From an uncultured SAR116 cluster alpha proteobacterium (lineage in GTDB: Bacteria; Pseudomonadota; Alphaproteobacteria; Puniceispirillales; Puniceispirillaceae), in contig CACHXC010000007.1 of the NCBI GenBank assembly GCA_902583715.1, forward strand, positions 1 to 57,038: DNA of 57,038 nt, in the 5' to 3' direction. A program made the position numbers and the translations under genes. The notes beneath the pieces are model-generated. The model made no database searches, was not told where the DNA came from, and saw only the letters and a program-made list of their open reading frames with translations. This document shows positions 44,401-52,950 of this stretch, one piece after another; within the stretch, counting starts at the first letter, position 1, and every line of letters starts with the position of its first letter.

Positions 44401-45955
44401 CACATTAATTTCGCCGCCGCCGCATCATGACATATACTCGATCGAAGATTTGGCCCAGTTAATCTATGATTTAAAACAAATCAATCCGAATGCCAAAGTC
44501 TGTGTCAAACTTGTGGCATCAACCGGCATTGGCACAATCGCCGCGGGTGTTGCCAAGGCCAAGGCCGACGCCATTTTGGTGTCTGGTCACGGTGGGGGCA
44601 CCGGGGCCAGCCCGCAATCATCGATCAAACATGCTGGCATGCCATGGGAAATGGGCTTGTCCGAGGTGCATCAGGTCTTGTCGATGAATGATTTGCGTAA
44701 CAAGGTTGTGCTACGCACCGATGGTGGGCTGAAAACCGGCCGTGACATTGTCATGGCGGCTATGTTGGGGGCAGATGAATATGGTATTGGCACATCTTCG
44801 CTGATTGCCATGGGGTGCATTATGGTGCGCCAATGTCATTCGAACACATGCCCAGTTGGCGTTTGCACACAGCGTGATGATCTGCGTGCTAAATTTGAAG
44901 GCACCCCAGAAAAAGTTGTTCAGCTCTTTACCCATTTGGCCGAAGAGGTGCGTGAAATTCTGGCGGGTCTTGGCTTTACCTCATTGCAACAGGTCATTGG
45001 CCGTACTGACCTGCTGACACAGGTCAGCCGCGGTGATGCGGCACTTGATGATCTTGACCTGAATCCGATTCTGGTGCGTGTTGATGGGGCGACTGATTTG
45101 GTGAGTTGCCGCAACATGCCGCGGGTTGAAGTGCCGGATACGCTGGACTCATTGATGGTGGATGATGCTAAATTGGCACTGGAAAATGGCGCCAAGATTC
45201 AACTCTCTTACAATGTGGAAAATACCCAGCGTGCCATTGGCGCAAGGTTGTCATCGCATATTGTGCGGCGCTTTGGCATGACTGGTCTGCGCGAAGGGCA
45301 TATTTCGGTGCGTCTGCGTGGGTCGGCTGGGCAATCGCTTGGGGCGTTTGCGACTCAAGGGCTGTGGCTGGAGGTGATTGGTGACGCTAATGATTATGTT
45401 GGCAAGGGCCTGTCTGGCGGGGTGATTGTGATGCGTCCATCGGCGGCGGCCAGCTATATCGCCAGCGACAATACCATCATTGGCAATACGGTTTTATATG
45501 GGGCGACGTCAGGCAAATTATTTGCTGCCGGACAGGCAGGTGAACGTTTGTGCGTCCGGAATTCCGGTGCCACCGCCATTGTTGAGGGGGCCGGTTCAAA
45601 TGCATGTGAATATATGACTGGTGGCAAGGTCGTTGTGTTGGGTGAAGTGGGGCAGAATTTTGGTGCTGGCATGACCGGCGGCATGGCCTTTATTTATGAT
45701 CCACAAGACAGTTTTCTTGACCGCGCCAATACTAAAACCCTGTATATTGGCCGTATCCAACATCCACATTGGGACGCGGTGTTGCGTGATCTGATCATCG
45801 AGCATGGTAAGGCCACAGAAAGCGTCATGGCGGCGCGGTTACTGAATCAATGGGCAACGGCGGTCGGGCAGTTTTGGCAGGTCGTACCAAACGAAATTAT
45901 CCCGGTACTAGACGTGCCGCTTGACACAGGTGATGCGGCGTCACAAACGGCGTAA
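41417..45955 (+). CDS. gltB: glutamate synthase large (alpha) subunit
   Basis: A 1512-residue enzyme that makes two glutamates from glutamine and 2-oxoglutarate. A propeptide of about 36 residues precedes the catalytic Cys in HDACGVGF, an N-terminal nucleophile amidotransferase. The FMN-binding synthase domain has SGHGGGTGASP and the 3Fe-4S loop has CIMVRQCHSNTCPVGVC. The C-terminal right-handed beta-helix carries GANDY and GGxxxV repeats. The order gltD then gltB matches Azospirillum rather than E. coli. AAGGAG lies 8 bases before the start. Confidence 0.97.
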   Translation: MTKPFDAQDYLVRRARNEGRLGAAGVYSPDMEHDACGVGFVAARDGQPNRAVVESAIEALQAIWHRGAVDADGMTGDGAGIHIEIPRDFFIEHIARTGHDDDGGRLAVGMVFLPRTDLAAQERCRCIVEEEILAFGHFIYGWRQVPVDISALGQKAIATRPEIEQIMFSMPTDMSEVDAERQLYLVRRRIEKAVIEDLISDFYICSLSTRSIIYKGMFLAEQVTAFFPDLLDRRFVSSFAIYHQRYSTNTKPTWRLAQPFRVLAHNGEINTIRGNQNWMSCHEDRMESKLFGTQIDDLKPVVAKGSSDSAALDAVFELLLRSGRDLPMVKTMMIPEAIDVSADNPRANLYAYCNSVMEPWDGPAAIAAYAGDWVVAGLDRNGLRPLRYVVTHDGLVIAGSETGMVVVPDTNIAERGRLGPGEMIGINLAEGRLYKDQELKDELVQKCDWGQWIGRAKQMDSLLANASGKASAPLDAKEARRRQYMAGWTMEDAELVLQPMAQTGKEAIGSMGDDTPLAVLSGHYRGLHHFFRQNFSQVTNPPIDSLRERHVMTLRTRLGNLGNILDEAPEQCDHLLLHSPVLTVPEWDALCLYLGDKAATIDCTFVDDGSDHAFNVALERIQAEAEEAVRSGCEHVMLTDRNVSEDRVPLPMILATGAVHSHLVRQQLRTFASVNVASGECLDVHHFAVLIGVGATTVNAYVAEAAIADRQVRGLLRGLEIADAVANYQKAVEDGLLKIMSKMGISVITSYRGGYNFEALGLSRSLVATYFPPMSSRISGLGLKGIAAGVSAMHKKAFAVDDVHLPVGGFFRYRKSGERHAFEGQLIHAMQHACDTGSYESWKKYSALVASQDPINLRDLLDFKSMHEPVDIDRVESITGIRKRLVSPGISLGALSPEAHETLSIAMNRIGAKSDSGEGGEDPARFKLRENGDNPSSAIKQIASGRFGVTAEYLNNCQEIEIKVAQGAKPGEGGQLPGIKVDSLIARLRHSTPGVTLISPPPHHDIYSIEDLAQLIYDLKQINPNAKVCVKLVASTGIGTIAAGVAKAKADAILVSGHGGGTGASPQSSIKHAGMPWEMGLSEVHQVLSMNDLRNKVVLRTDGGLKTGRDIVMAAMLGADEYGIGTSSLIAMGCIMVRQCHSNTCPVGVCTQRDDLRAKFEGTPEKVVQLFTHLAEEVREILAGLGFTSLQQVIGRTDLLTQVSRGDAALDDLDLNPILVRVDGATDLVSCRNMPRVEVPDTLDSLMVDDAKLALENGAKIQLSYNVENTQRAIGARLSSHIVRRFGMTGLREGHISVRLRGSAGQSLGAFATQGLWLEVIGDANDYVGKGLSGGVIVMRPSAAASYIASDNTIIGNTVLYGATSGKLFAAGQAGERLCVRNSGATAIVEGAGSNACEYMTGGKVVVLGEVGQNFGAGMTGGMAFIYDPQDSFLDRANTKTLYIGRIQHPHWDAVLRDLIIEHGKATESVMAARLLNQWATAVGQFWQVVPNEIIPVLDVPLDTGDAASQTA

Positions 45956-46055
45956 CGGATGCAGCGCTTGACCAGCACAGATCGAGGCTGATGCGTGGAT
46001 TAGTGGCGTTGAAAAGCTGATTGCGTCGGTCGGGGCTTTGGTGTAAGTCACCAAA

Positions 46056-46553
46056 ATGGTTGAAATTTCAAAGCAAACAGTAGCCGATGATGTGGCAGTT
46101 GAGCTATTGATGGACGGGGCATTTGGCCCGGCCCGTTATAGCCGGTCTGTTTGGTTGTTACGTTCTGGGCCGCCGGTTGCTGATTTATGCTTGGTATTAC
46201 GCGTCTCTGACGCCATGTTGGCATCACTTCGGTTCTGGGAAGTGCAGCTTGAGCAGCAGACCGTGTTGCTTTTGGGGCCACTTGCTGTCCAGCCAGATTT
46301 ACGTGGTCGAGGGTATGGCTTGCAGATTGTGGCAGAAGGGTTGGCGCGAGCCGCGGCCATAGGAAAATGGCCATTGGTACTGGTGTCAGGCGAGCCGGAT
46401 TACTATCCAAAATTTGGTTTTGTGCCAGCCGCCCCCTATCAGTTAGCCTGGCCGGGATTCGTCGAGCCAGAACGGTTGCAATTTCTGGAATTACACCAAG
46501 GGGCGTTGGCAGCGTTACGCCCCCCCTTGCGGGTACGGGCCATAGATGCATAA
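46056..46553 (+). CDS. GNAT-family N-acetyltransferase
   Basis: A 165-residue acetyltransferase resembling the YhbS group. The acetyl-CoA loop LGPLAVQPDLRGRGYGLQIV (about 71-90) and the SGEPDYYPKFGFVPA block (about 110-125) are typical. The acceptor substrate is unknown. The minus-strand frame of equal length is an antisense shadow. It lies 100 bases after gltB and is followed by the GST gene. Confidence 0.85.
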   Translation: MVEISKQTVADDVAVELLMDGAFGPARYSRSVWLLRSGPPVADLCLVLRVSDAMLASLRFWEVQLEQQTVLLLGPLAVQPDLRGRGYGLQIVAEGLARAAAIGKWPLVLVSGEPDYYPKFGFVPAAPYQLAWPGFVEPERLQFLELHQGALAALRPPLRVRAIDA

Positions 46554-46581
46554 GGCAAAATAAGTTAGGGTGTATTAATCA

Positions 46582-47256
46582 ATGCGTGTGCTGCATCACT
46601 ATCAGCTGTCGGCCTCGGCACGATTTATCCGTTTGGTTCTGGCTGAACGTGGCCTCGTGTTTCTCCCAAAAATTGAAATCCCTTGGGAGCGTAATGACGC
46701 GTTTTTGTCGTTGAACCCGGCGGGGGACGTGCCGGTATTGGTGGCGGAAGATGGATTGGTCGTGTCCGGCGGTACGGTGATTGCTGAATATATTGAAGAA
46801 ACCGAACCTGCCAGCACCACAGATTTATTGTGGGGAGAGGCGCCAATGCGCGCTGAAATCCGACGTTTGGTACAGTGGTTTGAATTTAAATTCAACCGTG
46901 AAGTAGGTGGCCCATTAGTCAGTGAACGGGTGATCAAACGGTTTTCTGGATCAGGTGACATATCTTCATCAGTGATCCGCGCGGCGCTGAATAATTTGCA
47001 AATTCATATGGATTATATCGACTGGCTTTCAGAACAAGGCAATTGGCTGGCTGGCAAGAGATTGTCACTGGCTGATCTGGCGGCTGCGGCGCATCTGTCT
47101 GTGCTTGATTTTTTAGGTGACATTGACTGGAGCCGCCACCCGGAAGCAAAAATCTGGTATTCGAAAATGAAGTCGCGGCCGTCGTTCCGCGATCTCTTGG
47201 GGGATCAGGTTGTTGGCTTGGTGCCCCCGCTACATTACAGCGATATGGATTTCTAG
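46582..47256 (+). CDS. glutathione S-transferase family protein
   Basis: A 224-residue protein with a thioredoxin-fold N-domain (MRVLHHYQLSASARFIRLVL, about 1-20; DVPVLVAEDGLVVSGGTVIAEYIEE, about 49-73 in parts) and a helical C-domain with LADLAAAAHLSVLDFLGDIDW. The Ser/Ala next to the first strand fits beta-like or zeta-like GSTs. Glutathione use is likely by family but not shown. It begins 28 bases after the GNAT gene. Confidence 0.85.
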   Translation: MRVLHHYQLSASARFIRLVLAERGLVFLPKIEIPWERNDAFLSLNPAGDVPVLVAEDGLVVSGGTVIAEYIEETEPASTTDLLWGEAPMRAEIRRLVQWFEFKFNREVGGPLVSERVIKRFSGSGDISSSVIRAALNNLQIHMDYIDWLSEQGNWLAGKRLSLADLAAAAHLSVLDFLGDIDWSRHPEAKIWYSKMKSRPSFRDLLGDQVVGLVPPLHYSDMDF

Positions 47257-47278
47257 CCAGACAGCGATCGACAAATTG

Positions 47279-48052
47279 TTAAATGCCAGGGCTGGTATTG
47301 GCGATCAGCGACACCAGCTCGTCAAGAACGCGTTCCAACTGGGCCAATTGGCGCGGCTCGGAAAATCGGTGTGTGGCGGTTTTGTCCAAGAGCACCGCCA
47401 CATCGTCTGATTGCAATTGGTCTGCTAGTCTGGTTGCGGTTTGCCATGGCACCTCGGCATCTTGTATGCCATGCAACAAACGCACTGGTACAGTGATCGG
47501 CAACGGCGCCTGTAATCGTAGATGCTGGCGCCCATCCTCGATTAAATGATAAGGGTAAACCACCGGATCATCCGCATAGGGATTTTCAAAGCTGATTTGC
47601 CCAGATGCCTGAAAACCGGCTTTTGCCGCCTCATCGAGTGGATTCCAGATCAATTCTTCGGTGAAATCAGGTGCGGCGGCGACGCCAACAAGGGCCGCAA
47701 TGCGTGCCGGCCGGGCCAGCGCCAGATTAAGCATGAGCCACCCACCAAGAGATGACCCCACGACAATTTGAGGGCCGTCGGTATGGGCGTCGATCATGTT
47801 AATGGTATCGCGGGTCCAGTCTGAAATATTGGTCTGCAGAAAATCACCGTCAGACTGACCATGACCGCTATAGTCAAAACGCAAAAATGACTGTCCGCGC
47901 CGCTGTGCCCAAGCCTCTAAATGCATGGCCTTGCTACCATTCATGTCAGACCCATGGCCGCATAAAAACACAACACCTGGTTGTGTGCCAGCATGCCGGT
48001 TATAGGCGATGGCGCCAAATTGATCTATGATATGTTTAGAAACTTCTGTCAT
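47279..48052 (-). CDS. alpha/beta hydrolase (ABHD10-like)
   Basis: A 257-residue hydrolase. The oxyanion region is FLCGHGSDMNGSKA (about 27-40), the nucleophile Ser lies in VGSSLGGWLMLNLA (about 98-111), Asp in LLHGIQDAEVPW (about 198-209) and His in ATHRFSEP (about 226-233). This pattern fits esterases near ABHD10. I start at ATG 48052; GTG 48061 and ATG 48058 are close alternatives. It converges with the GST gene and diverges from the glycosyltransferase gene. Confidence 0.87.
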   Translation of the reverse strand: MTEVSKHIIDQFGAIAYNRHAGTQPGVVFLCGHGSDMNGSKAMHLEAWAQRRGQSFLRFDYSGHGQSDGDFLQTNISDWTRDTINMIDAHTDGPQIVVGSSLGGWLMLNLALARPARIAALVGVAAAPDFTEELIWNPLDEAAKAGFQASGQISFENPYADDPVVYPYHLIEDGRQHLRLQAPLPITVPVRLLHGIQDAEVPWQTATRLADQLQSDDVAVLLDKTATHRFSEPRQLAQLERVLDELVSLIANTSPGI

Positions 48053-48071
48053 CCCCATCACCTTGCGCTAT

Positions 48072-48084
48072 AGTAGCGGCTACT
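48072..48084. promoter_or_regulatory. 13-nt perfect inverted repeat between divergent genes
   Basis: AGTAGC-G-GCTACT lies in the 59-base gap between the hydrolase and glycosyltransferase starts. It could be an operator shared by both promoters, but no regulator is known for it. Confidence 0.3.
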
Positions 48085-48111
48085 CAAGTCTCATCCAGCA
48101 CGTCTTTTATA

Positions 48112-49305
48112 ATGACAAAACCAACAATCAAATTCAAACGCCTATCTGGTAGACGACCGGTGATCGTGCAAATTCTGCCAGCGTTGGTGCGCGGCGGTGT
48201 TGAGAGAGGCACGGTTGAAATGGCGCAAGCCATTCAGGCCGCCGGCGGGCGTGCCGTGGTGATTTCAAATGGTGGGCCGCTGGTGCGGCATATCGAACGA
48301 TACGGGGGCAAGCATATTGTCTTGCCGGTGCATGTAAAAAACCCGTTGCGCTGGCCCGGGTTGCGCCGCCAGTTGAAGACAATTTTTGAAGCTGAGAACG
48401 CTGATATCGTACATGTGCGCTCACGCGTGCCAGCATGGCTTGCGCTGACGCTAGCGAAATCCATGGGCATTGCCACGATCAGCACTGTGCATAGCCGATT
48501 TACCGCCAAATCATTTTTAAAGCGCCGCTACAATTCCAAACTTCTCGATGCCGGACAGGTGATTGCCATTTCTGACTATGTGCATGGTCTGATTACCAGC
48601 CAATATATTGGTGTTGAGGACCGCTTGACGGTTGTGCATCGCGGTGTTGATACCGACACATTTGATCCGGCGGCTGTCAGTCAAGCGCGGATCATCAATT
48701 TTGCTGATACGGTGGCACTGCCTGAAGATGTTCCGGTGATTATGATGCCAGCGCGGTCTTCATCATGGAAAGGTCATCATATTTTGCTTGATGCGCTGGC
48801 AAAGCTGAAAGATCTGAATTTTGTCTGTCTTTTTGTTGGTGCCAGTGATGGCAAGGCTGGGTTTGTGAAAGACATAACAGATTATGCCAATGCCCGTGGT
48901 CTGGAAGGCCGGTTTCGGTTGACCCCGGTGGTTGATGACATGCCAGCCGCGCTGATGGTGGCCGATGTTGTTGTAATGCCATCAATCACGCCGGAACCAT
49001 TTGGCCGGGTTGCGCTTGAAGCCCAAGCCATGGGGCGGCCGATCGTCGCATTTGCGCATGGCGGTGCGGTTGAATCAATTGAGCATGGAAAAACCGGGTG
49101 GCTGGCAACGCCCGGCGATGTTGACAGTTTGGCAGAAAATTTGCGCGCCGCTTTAAAATTAAAGCCGCGCGCCAGAAACGCCCTTGCAACGCATGCACGC
49201 GCGCACATCAACGCGCATTTTTCAACGGATAAGATGTGTCAGGAGACGCTGAAAATATATCGCCGTATGCTGGCAAAAAACCAGAAGAATAGAGCTGCTG
49301 GGTAA
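48112..49305 (+). CDS. family 1/4-type glycosyltransferase
   Basis: A 397-residue GT-B fold enzyme. The N-domain opens with VIVQILPALVRGGVERGTVE (about 17-36) and has DIVHVRSRVPAW (about 99-110). The C-domain has the donor block PSITPEPFGRVALEAQAMGRPIV (split about 291-313) with HGGAVESIEHGKTGWL. It probably adds a sugar to LPS core or a surface glycan using a nucleotide sugar; specificity is not readable. The start is ATG 48112, without a strong ribosome site. Confidence 0.88.
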   Translation: MTKPTIKFKRLSGRRPVIVQILPALVRGGVERGTVEMAQAIQAAGGRAVVISNGGPLVRHIERYGGKHIVLPVHVKNPLRWPGLRRQLKTIFEAENADIVHVRSRVPAWLALTLAKSMGIATISTVHSRFTAKSFLKRRYNSKLLDAGQVIAISDYVHGLITSQYIGVEDRLTVVHRGVDTDTFDPAAVSQARIINFADTVALPEDVPVIMMPARSSSWKGHHILLDALAKLKDLNFVCLFVGASDGKAGFVKDITDYANARGLEGRFRLTPVVDDMPAALMVADVVVMPSITPEPFGRVALEAQAMGRPIVAFAHGGAVESIEHGKTGWLATPGDVDSLAENLRAALKLKPRARNALATHARAHINAHFSTDKMCQETLKIYRRMLAKNQKNRAAG

Positions 49306-49460
49306 GCCGGCATAGTGGCTCTGACGGCCGAATGCGCTTGGGCTTGAGTTTTCAGTAGTGAACGACTATTTTCGGTGCGTTTCATGAGGCGGTGTCGGTG
49401 TCGCCGTGCCTGATGAGATGTCCATTCGCATACGAGTTAAAACAAAGGTAAATCGATACA

Positions 49461-51386
49461 ATGCCAAATATCACGCTTCCAGATGGGTCGGTTCGATCAT
49501 ATGATGGGTCGGTAACCGCCGCGATGATTGCAAGCGATATTGGCCCCGGATTGGCAAAGGCGGCATTGATCGCGGTTGTTGATGGTGATGAATGGGATCT
49601 GTCGCGCCCAATCGAGACAGATGCCGCGGTGGCGCTGGTCACGGCTAAAGATGACGCGGCATTGGCATTGCTACGTCATGATTGTGCGCATGTGATGGCC
49701 GAAGCTGTATTAGAGCTTTTCCCGGAATCGCAAGTGACCATTGGCCCGGCCATTGAAAACGGGTTTTATTACGATTTCCACCGCGACACAGCTTTTTCCG
49801 AGGATGATCTTGCCGCTATTGAAAAACGCATGCATGAGATTGTTGATCGCGATGAAGCCATTGTGCGTAGCGTCTGGTCACGGGATGATGCTGTTGCCTT
49901 TTATCAAAAAAATAACGAGCCTTTCAAAGTCGAACTTGTCGAGGCCATTCCGGCTGACGAAACGGTAACATTCTATCAACAGGGCAATTTTATTGATTTA
50001 TGCCGGGGGCCTCATGCACCGTCGACTGGCAAGATCGGACATGCGTTCAAATTGATGAAGGTGGCTGGCGCCTATTGGCGCGGCGACCCAAACCGGCCAA
50101 TGTTGCAACGTATTTATGGCACAGCCTGGACGAGCGAAAAGGACCTCACTGCCCATTTGACAATGCTGGAAGAGGCGGAAAAGCGAGACCACCGGAAACT
50201 TGGCAAACAACTGGGGCTGTTTCATCTTCAAGAAGAGGCGGCGGGATCGGTTTTCTGGCATGCAAAAGGCTGGGTGCTTTATCGCGAAATCGAAGCCTAT
50301 GTTCGGCGCCGGCTTGACGCGGCGGGTTACAGCGAAGTGAAAACACCACAATTGGTTGACAGATCGCTGTGGCAGGCGTCAGGCCATTGGGAAAAATTCG
50401 GTGAAAATATGTTCACCGCGCAGTCTGAAGATGAGCGCACCTTGGCGCTGAAACCGATGAATTGCCCGTGCCATGTGCAGATCTTCCGGCAAGGCGTCAA
50501 GTCTTATCGCGATTTGCCCCTGCGCATGGCTGAGTTTGGATCGTGTCACCGGAACGAGCCATCAGGTGCATTGCATGGCATTATGCGGGTGCGTGCCTTT
50601 ACCCAAGATGATGCGCATATTTTTTGTACCGAAGATCAAATTACCGAAGAGTCAGTTAAATTCTGCGCATTATTACAATCCATTTATGCTGATTTTGGGT
50701 TTGATGATGTGCGGGTTAAATTTTCCGACCGCCCCGATGTAAGGGCGGGTGATGATGCCACATGGGACCGCGCCGAGGCGGCTCTGACCGATGCCACCCA
50801 TGCGGCTGGCCTTGATACGGTTTTAAATCCGGGTGAGGGCGCTTTTTATGGGCCGAAGCTGGAATTTGTTTTACGTGATGCGATCGGCCGTGATTGGCAA
50901 TGCGGTACGTTGCAGGTTGATTTTGTCCTGCCAGATAGTCTTGACGCTGAATATGTTGGTGAAGATGGCAACCGGCATCGCCCGGTTATGTTGCACCGGG
51001 CAATTTTGGGGTCTATGGAACGCTGGATTGGCATCTTGATAGAGCAATATTCTGGCCGTATGCCGGCATGGCTGGCGCCGGTACAAATTGTAGTGGCGTC
51101 GATCACAGATAGTGCGAACGACTATGCGCGTGAGGTTGCCGCCCGCGCCGCCGCGGCTGGCCTTCGTGTTGAAACTGACCTTCGCAATGAGAAAATCAGC
51201 TATAAGGTGCGGGAGCACAGCGTCATGAAAGTGCCGTTTATTCTGGCGGTTGGCGGACGTGAAGCCGAAGCTGGTACGGTGGCACTGCGGCGCCTTGGGT
51301 CAAATGACCAACAGGTGCTGGATGCGAATGAAACCATTTTGATGCTAAGAGACGAAAGTCTTGCACCTGACATGCAAAGCCGCTAA
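49461..51386 (+). CDS. thrS: threonyl-tRNA synthetase
   Basis: A 641-residue class II synthetase. The N-terminal TGS domain (about 1-62) precedes the editing domain (about 63-225), with [11 protein letters not shown] and the SAD motif [14 protein letters not shown]. The catalytic core has motif 1, motif 2 ([20 protein letters not shown]), the zinc Cys and His residues NCPCHVQIF and FTQDDAHIF, and motif 3 [14 protein letters not shown]. The C-terminal anticodon domain starts near 545. An AAAGGT lies 12 bases before the ATG. A weak AAAACTGGCA/TGTTGGTTTT hairpin follows the stop (51405-51430). Confidence 0.97.
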   Translation: MPNITLPDGSVRSYDGSVTAAMIASDIGPGLAKAALIAVVDGDEWDLSRPIETDAAVALVTAKDDAALALLRHDCAHVMAEAVLELFPESQVTIGPAIENGFYYDFHRDTAFSEDDLAAIEKRMHEIVDRDEAIVRSVWSRDDAVAFYQKNNEPFKVELVEAIPADETVTFYQQGNFIDLCRGPHAPSTGKIGHAFKLMKVAGAYWRGDPNRPMLQRIYGTAWTSEKDLTAHLTMLEEAEKRDHRKLGKQLGLFHLQEEAAGSVFWHAKGWVLYREIEAYVRRRLDAAGYSEVKTPQLVDRSLWQASGHWEKFGENMFTAQSEDERTLALKPMNCPCHVQIFRQGVKSYRDLPLRMAEFGSCHRNEPSGALHGIMRVRAFTQDDAHIFCTEDQITEESVKFCALLQSIYADFGFDDVRVKFSDRPDVRAGDDATWDRAEAALTDATHAAGLDTVLNPGEGAFYGPKLEFVLRDAIGRDWQCGTLQVDFVLPDSLDAEYVGEDGNRHRPVMLHRAILGSMERWIGILIEQYSGRMPAWLAPVQIVVASITDSANDYAREVAARAAAAGLRVETDLRNEKISYKVREHSVMKVPFILAVGGREAEAGTVALRRLGSNDQQVLDANETILMLRDESLAPDMQSR

Positions 51387-51507
51387 ATAACCGTGAAATA
51401 CTAAAAAACTGGCAATTTTGTGTTGGTTTTGTTAGTTATTCTAGCCTGAATGTTGCACGGGACCCGGCAAACAGACAGGTGCAGTATGTCAGCTACAGGA
51501 GAGTTAC

Positions 51508-52044
51508 ATAGCACGTCCACATAGTAATACGCCGCCAACAATTGACGGCCCGCGCATCAATGGGGCCATTCGTGCGCCAAAGGTGCGTTGTATTGACCCT
51601 GACGGCGAACAGCTTGGGGTTCTTGATACGTTTGACGCCATTCGCAAAGCCGAAGATTTTGGCCTAGATCTAGTTGAAGTCCAGCCCAATGCAGATCCAC
51701 CGGTATGCAAAATACTGGATTATGGCAAATTCAAATATGAAGCGCAGAAACGCGCGAATGAAGCTCGCAAAAAGCAAAAAATTATCGAAGTCAAAGAGAT
51801 CAAGCTTCGTCCTAACATTGATGAGCATGATTATCAGGTGAAGATGCGCAATGTGCAGAAATTCTTGAATGCCGGCGATAAGGTCAAGGTGACACTGCGC
51901 TTTCGTGGCCGTGAAATGGCGCACCAAGAGCTGGGCGCGAATGTGTTGACGCGGGTGCGTGAAGAAACAGATGAATTTGCCAAAGTCGAGGCCATGCCAA
52001 AAATGGAAGGCCGGCAAATGATCATGGTATTGGCACCAAAATAG
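51508..52044 (+). CDS. infC: translation initiation factor IF-3 (ATA start)
   Basis: A 178-residue factor that checks start codons and separates subunits. The in-frame sequence from ATA 51508 reads [17 protein letters not shown] and joins [17 protein letters not shown], the conserved IF-3 N-domain, followed by [21 protein letters not shown] and the C-domain [15 protein letters not shown] and [20 protein letters not shown] is four bases before the ATA. The nearest conventional start (GTG 51583) would cut the first 25 residues. IF-3 genes in E. coli use AUU and autoregulate through it; AUA would fit the same logic. rpmI and rplT follow. Confidence 0.93.
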   Translation: MARPHSNTPPTIDGPRINGAIRAPKVRCIDPDGEQLGVLDTFDAIRKAEDFGLDLVEVQPNADPPVCKILDYGKFKYEAQKRANEARKKQKIIEVKEIKLRPNIDEHDYQVKMRNVQKFLNAGDKVKVTLRFRGREMAHQELGANVLTRVREETDEFAKVEAMPKMEGRQMIMVLAPK

Positions 52045-52241
52045 GCACCATATTGACAGGTGATATCTGTGTTGGCTGGCTGATAAGACCAAGCGGTTTT
52101 CAGGGCTTGATTCCGCGGCCATATCACCGTATAAACGCAGCGTTTTGAAGATTGCCGCGACCGGGCCTGAAAAAATAGGGCATGCCCGGCCGGTAAATGC
52201 CAATAATTAATTGGCCCCCTTTACAAAAGAAAGAGGTTAAA

Positions 52242-52439
52242 ATGCCCAAAATGAAGACCAAAAGTGGTGCGAAAAAACGATTTCGCCTCACCGCCAGTGG
52301 CAAGGTTCGTGGCTCTGCCGCCTTCCTCAGCCACAATCTAAGACGCCGTTCCCAGAAAATGAAACGTCAAGCCCGTGGCACCATGATTTTGAATGATGCT
52401 GATGCGCGGATTGTAAAACGTTTCCTTCCCTACGCTTAA
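52242..52439 (+). CDS. rpmI: 50S ribosomal protein L35
   Basis: A 65-residue, basic ribosomal protein: [20 protein letters not shown] at the start and [17 protein letters not shown] in the middle are diagnostic. The start is ATG 52242 with AAGAGG upstream. rplT follows 13 bases later, an order found in nearly all bacteria. In E. coli L20 represses this operon; whether that happens here cannot be read directly. Confidence 0.96.
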   Translation: MPKMKTKSGAKKRFRLTASGKVRGSAAFLSHNLRRRSQKMKRQARGTMILNDADARIVKRFLPYA

Positions 52440-52452
52440 CGGAGGCTGGAAC

Positions 52453-52806
52453 ATGGCACGCGTTAAAAGAGGTACCACGACACATGCTCGTCACGCCAAA
52501 GTGATTAAGGCGGCAAAGGGCTATTACGGACGTCGTAAAAACACATTCAGAACAGCAACCCAAGCGGTCGACAAAGCGCGGCAATATGCCTATCGTGACC
52601 GCCGTGTCCGCAAGCGGGAATTTCGCGCATTGTGGATCCAGCGGATCAATGCAGCAGCGCGTTCGCATGACCTGACTTATTCGCAAATGATGGGTGGCTT
52701 GATCAAAGCCGGTATTGAGATTGACCGGAAAATGCTTGCTGATCTGGCGGTGAATGAACCGCAGGCTTTTGCGGCCTTGGTCGAACGGTCAAGAGCGGCA
52801 AGCTAG
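52453..52806 (+). CDS. rplT: 50S ribosomal protein L20
   Basis: A 117-residue protein needed early in 50S assembly. [21 protein letters not shown] at the start (split), [19 protein letters not shown] and [21 protein letters not shown] are typical. An ATGG start follows GGAGGC. It ends just before a nested hairpin that likely terminates the infC-rpmI-rplT unit. Confidence 0.97.
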   Translation: MARVKRGTTTHARHAKVIKAAKGYYGRRKNTFRTATQAVDKARQYAYRDRRVRKREFRALWIQRINAAARSHDLTYSQMMGGLIKAGIEIDRKMLADLAVNEPQAFAALVERSRAAS

Positions 52807-52835
52807 GGGTATTCCCGCACTATTTAAAAAACGCT

Positions 52836-52905
52836 AAGCCGTTGCTTTGACCTGTATCTGCCCGACTATGTGGCAGGGACATGCCAGCAACGGCTTGTTT
52901 TATTT
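52836..52905 (+). terminator. nested hairpin terminator after rplT
   Basis: AAGCCGTTGCT (52836-52846) pairs perfectly with AGCAACGGCTT (52886-52896), enclosing a smaller CTGCC/GGCAG hairpin (52858-52876). A GTTTTATTT tract follows. It may terminate the ribosomal-protein operon or act as an attenuator for pheST. No Phe-rich leader peptide was found. Confidence 0.55.
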
Positions 52906-52950
52906 GATTGGCATGATGCCAAGGCGTAAGACGATGAAGGGTGAGACATT

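Noticed and set aside
46048-46551. A 167-residue minus-strand frame opposite the GNAT gene
   Set aside because: Pro- and Arg-rich low-complexity translation with no motif; the + strand carries the acetyl-CoA loop and is the coding one.
51670-52203. A 177-residue minus-strand frame opposite infC
   Set aside because: Antisense to conserved IF-3 sequence, with Phe/Leu/His-rich shadow composition.
52807-52950. Phe-rich leader peptide for pheST attenuation
   Set aside because: No short frame with repeated Phe codons occurs in the leader, so classical attenuation is not supported.
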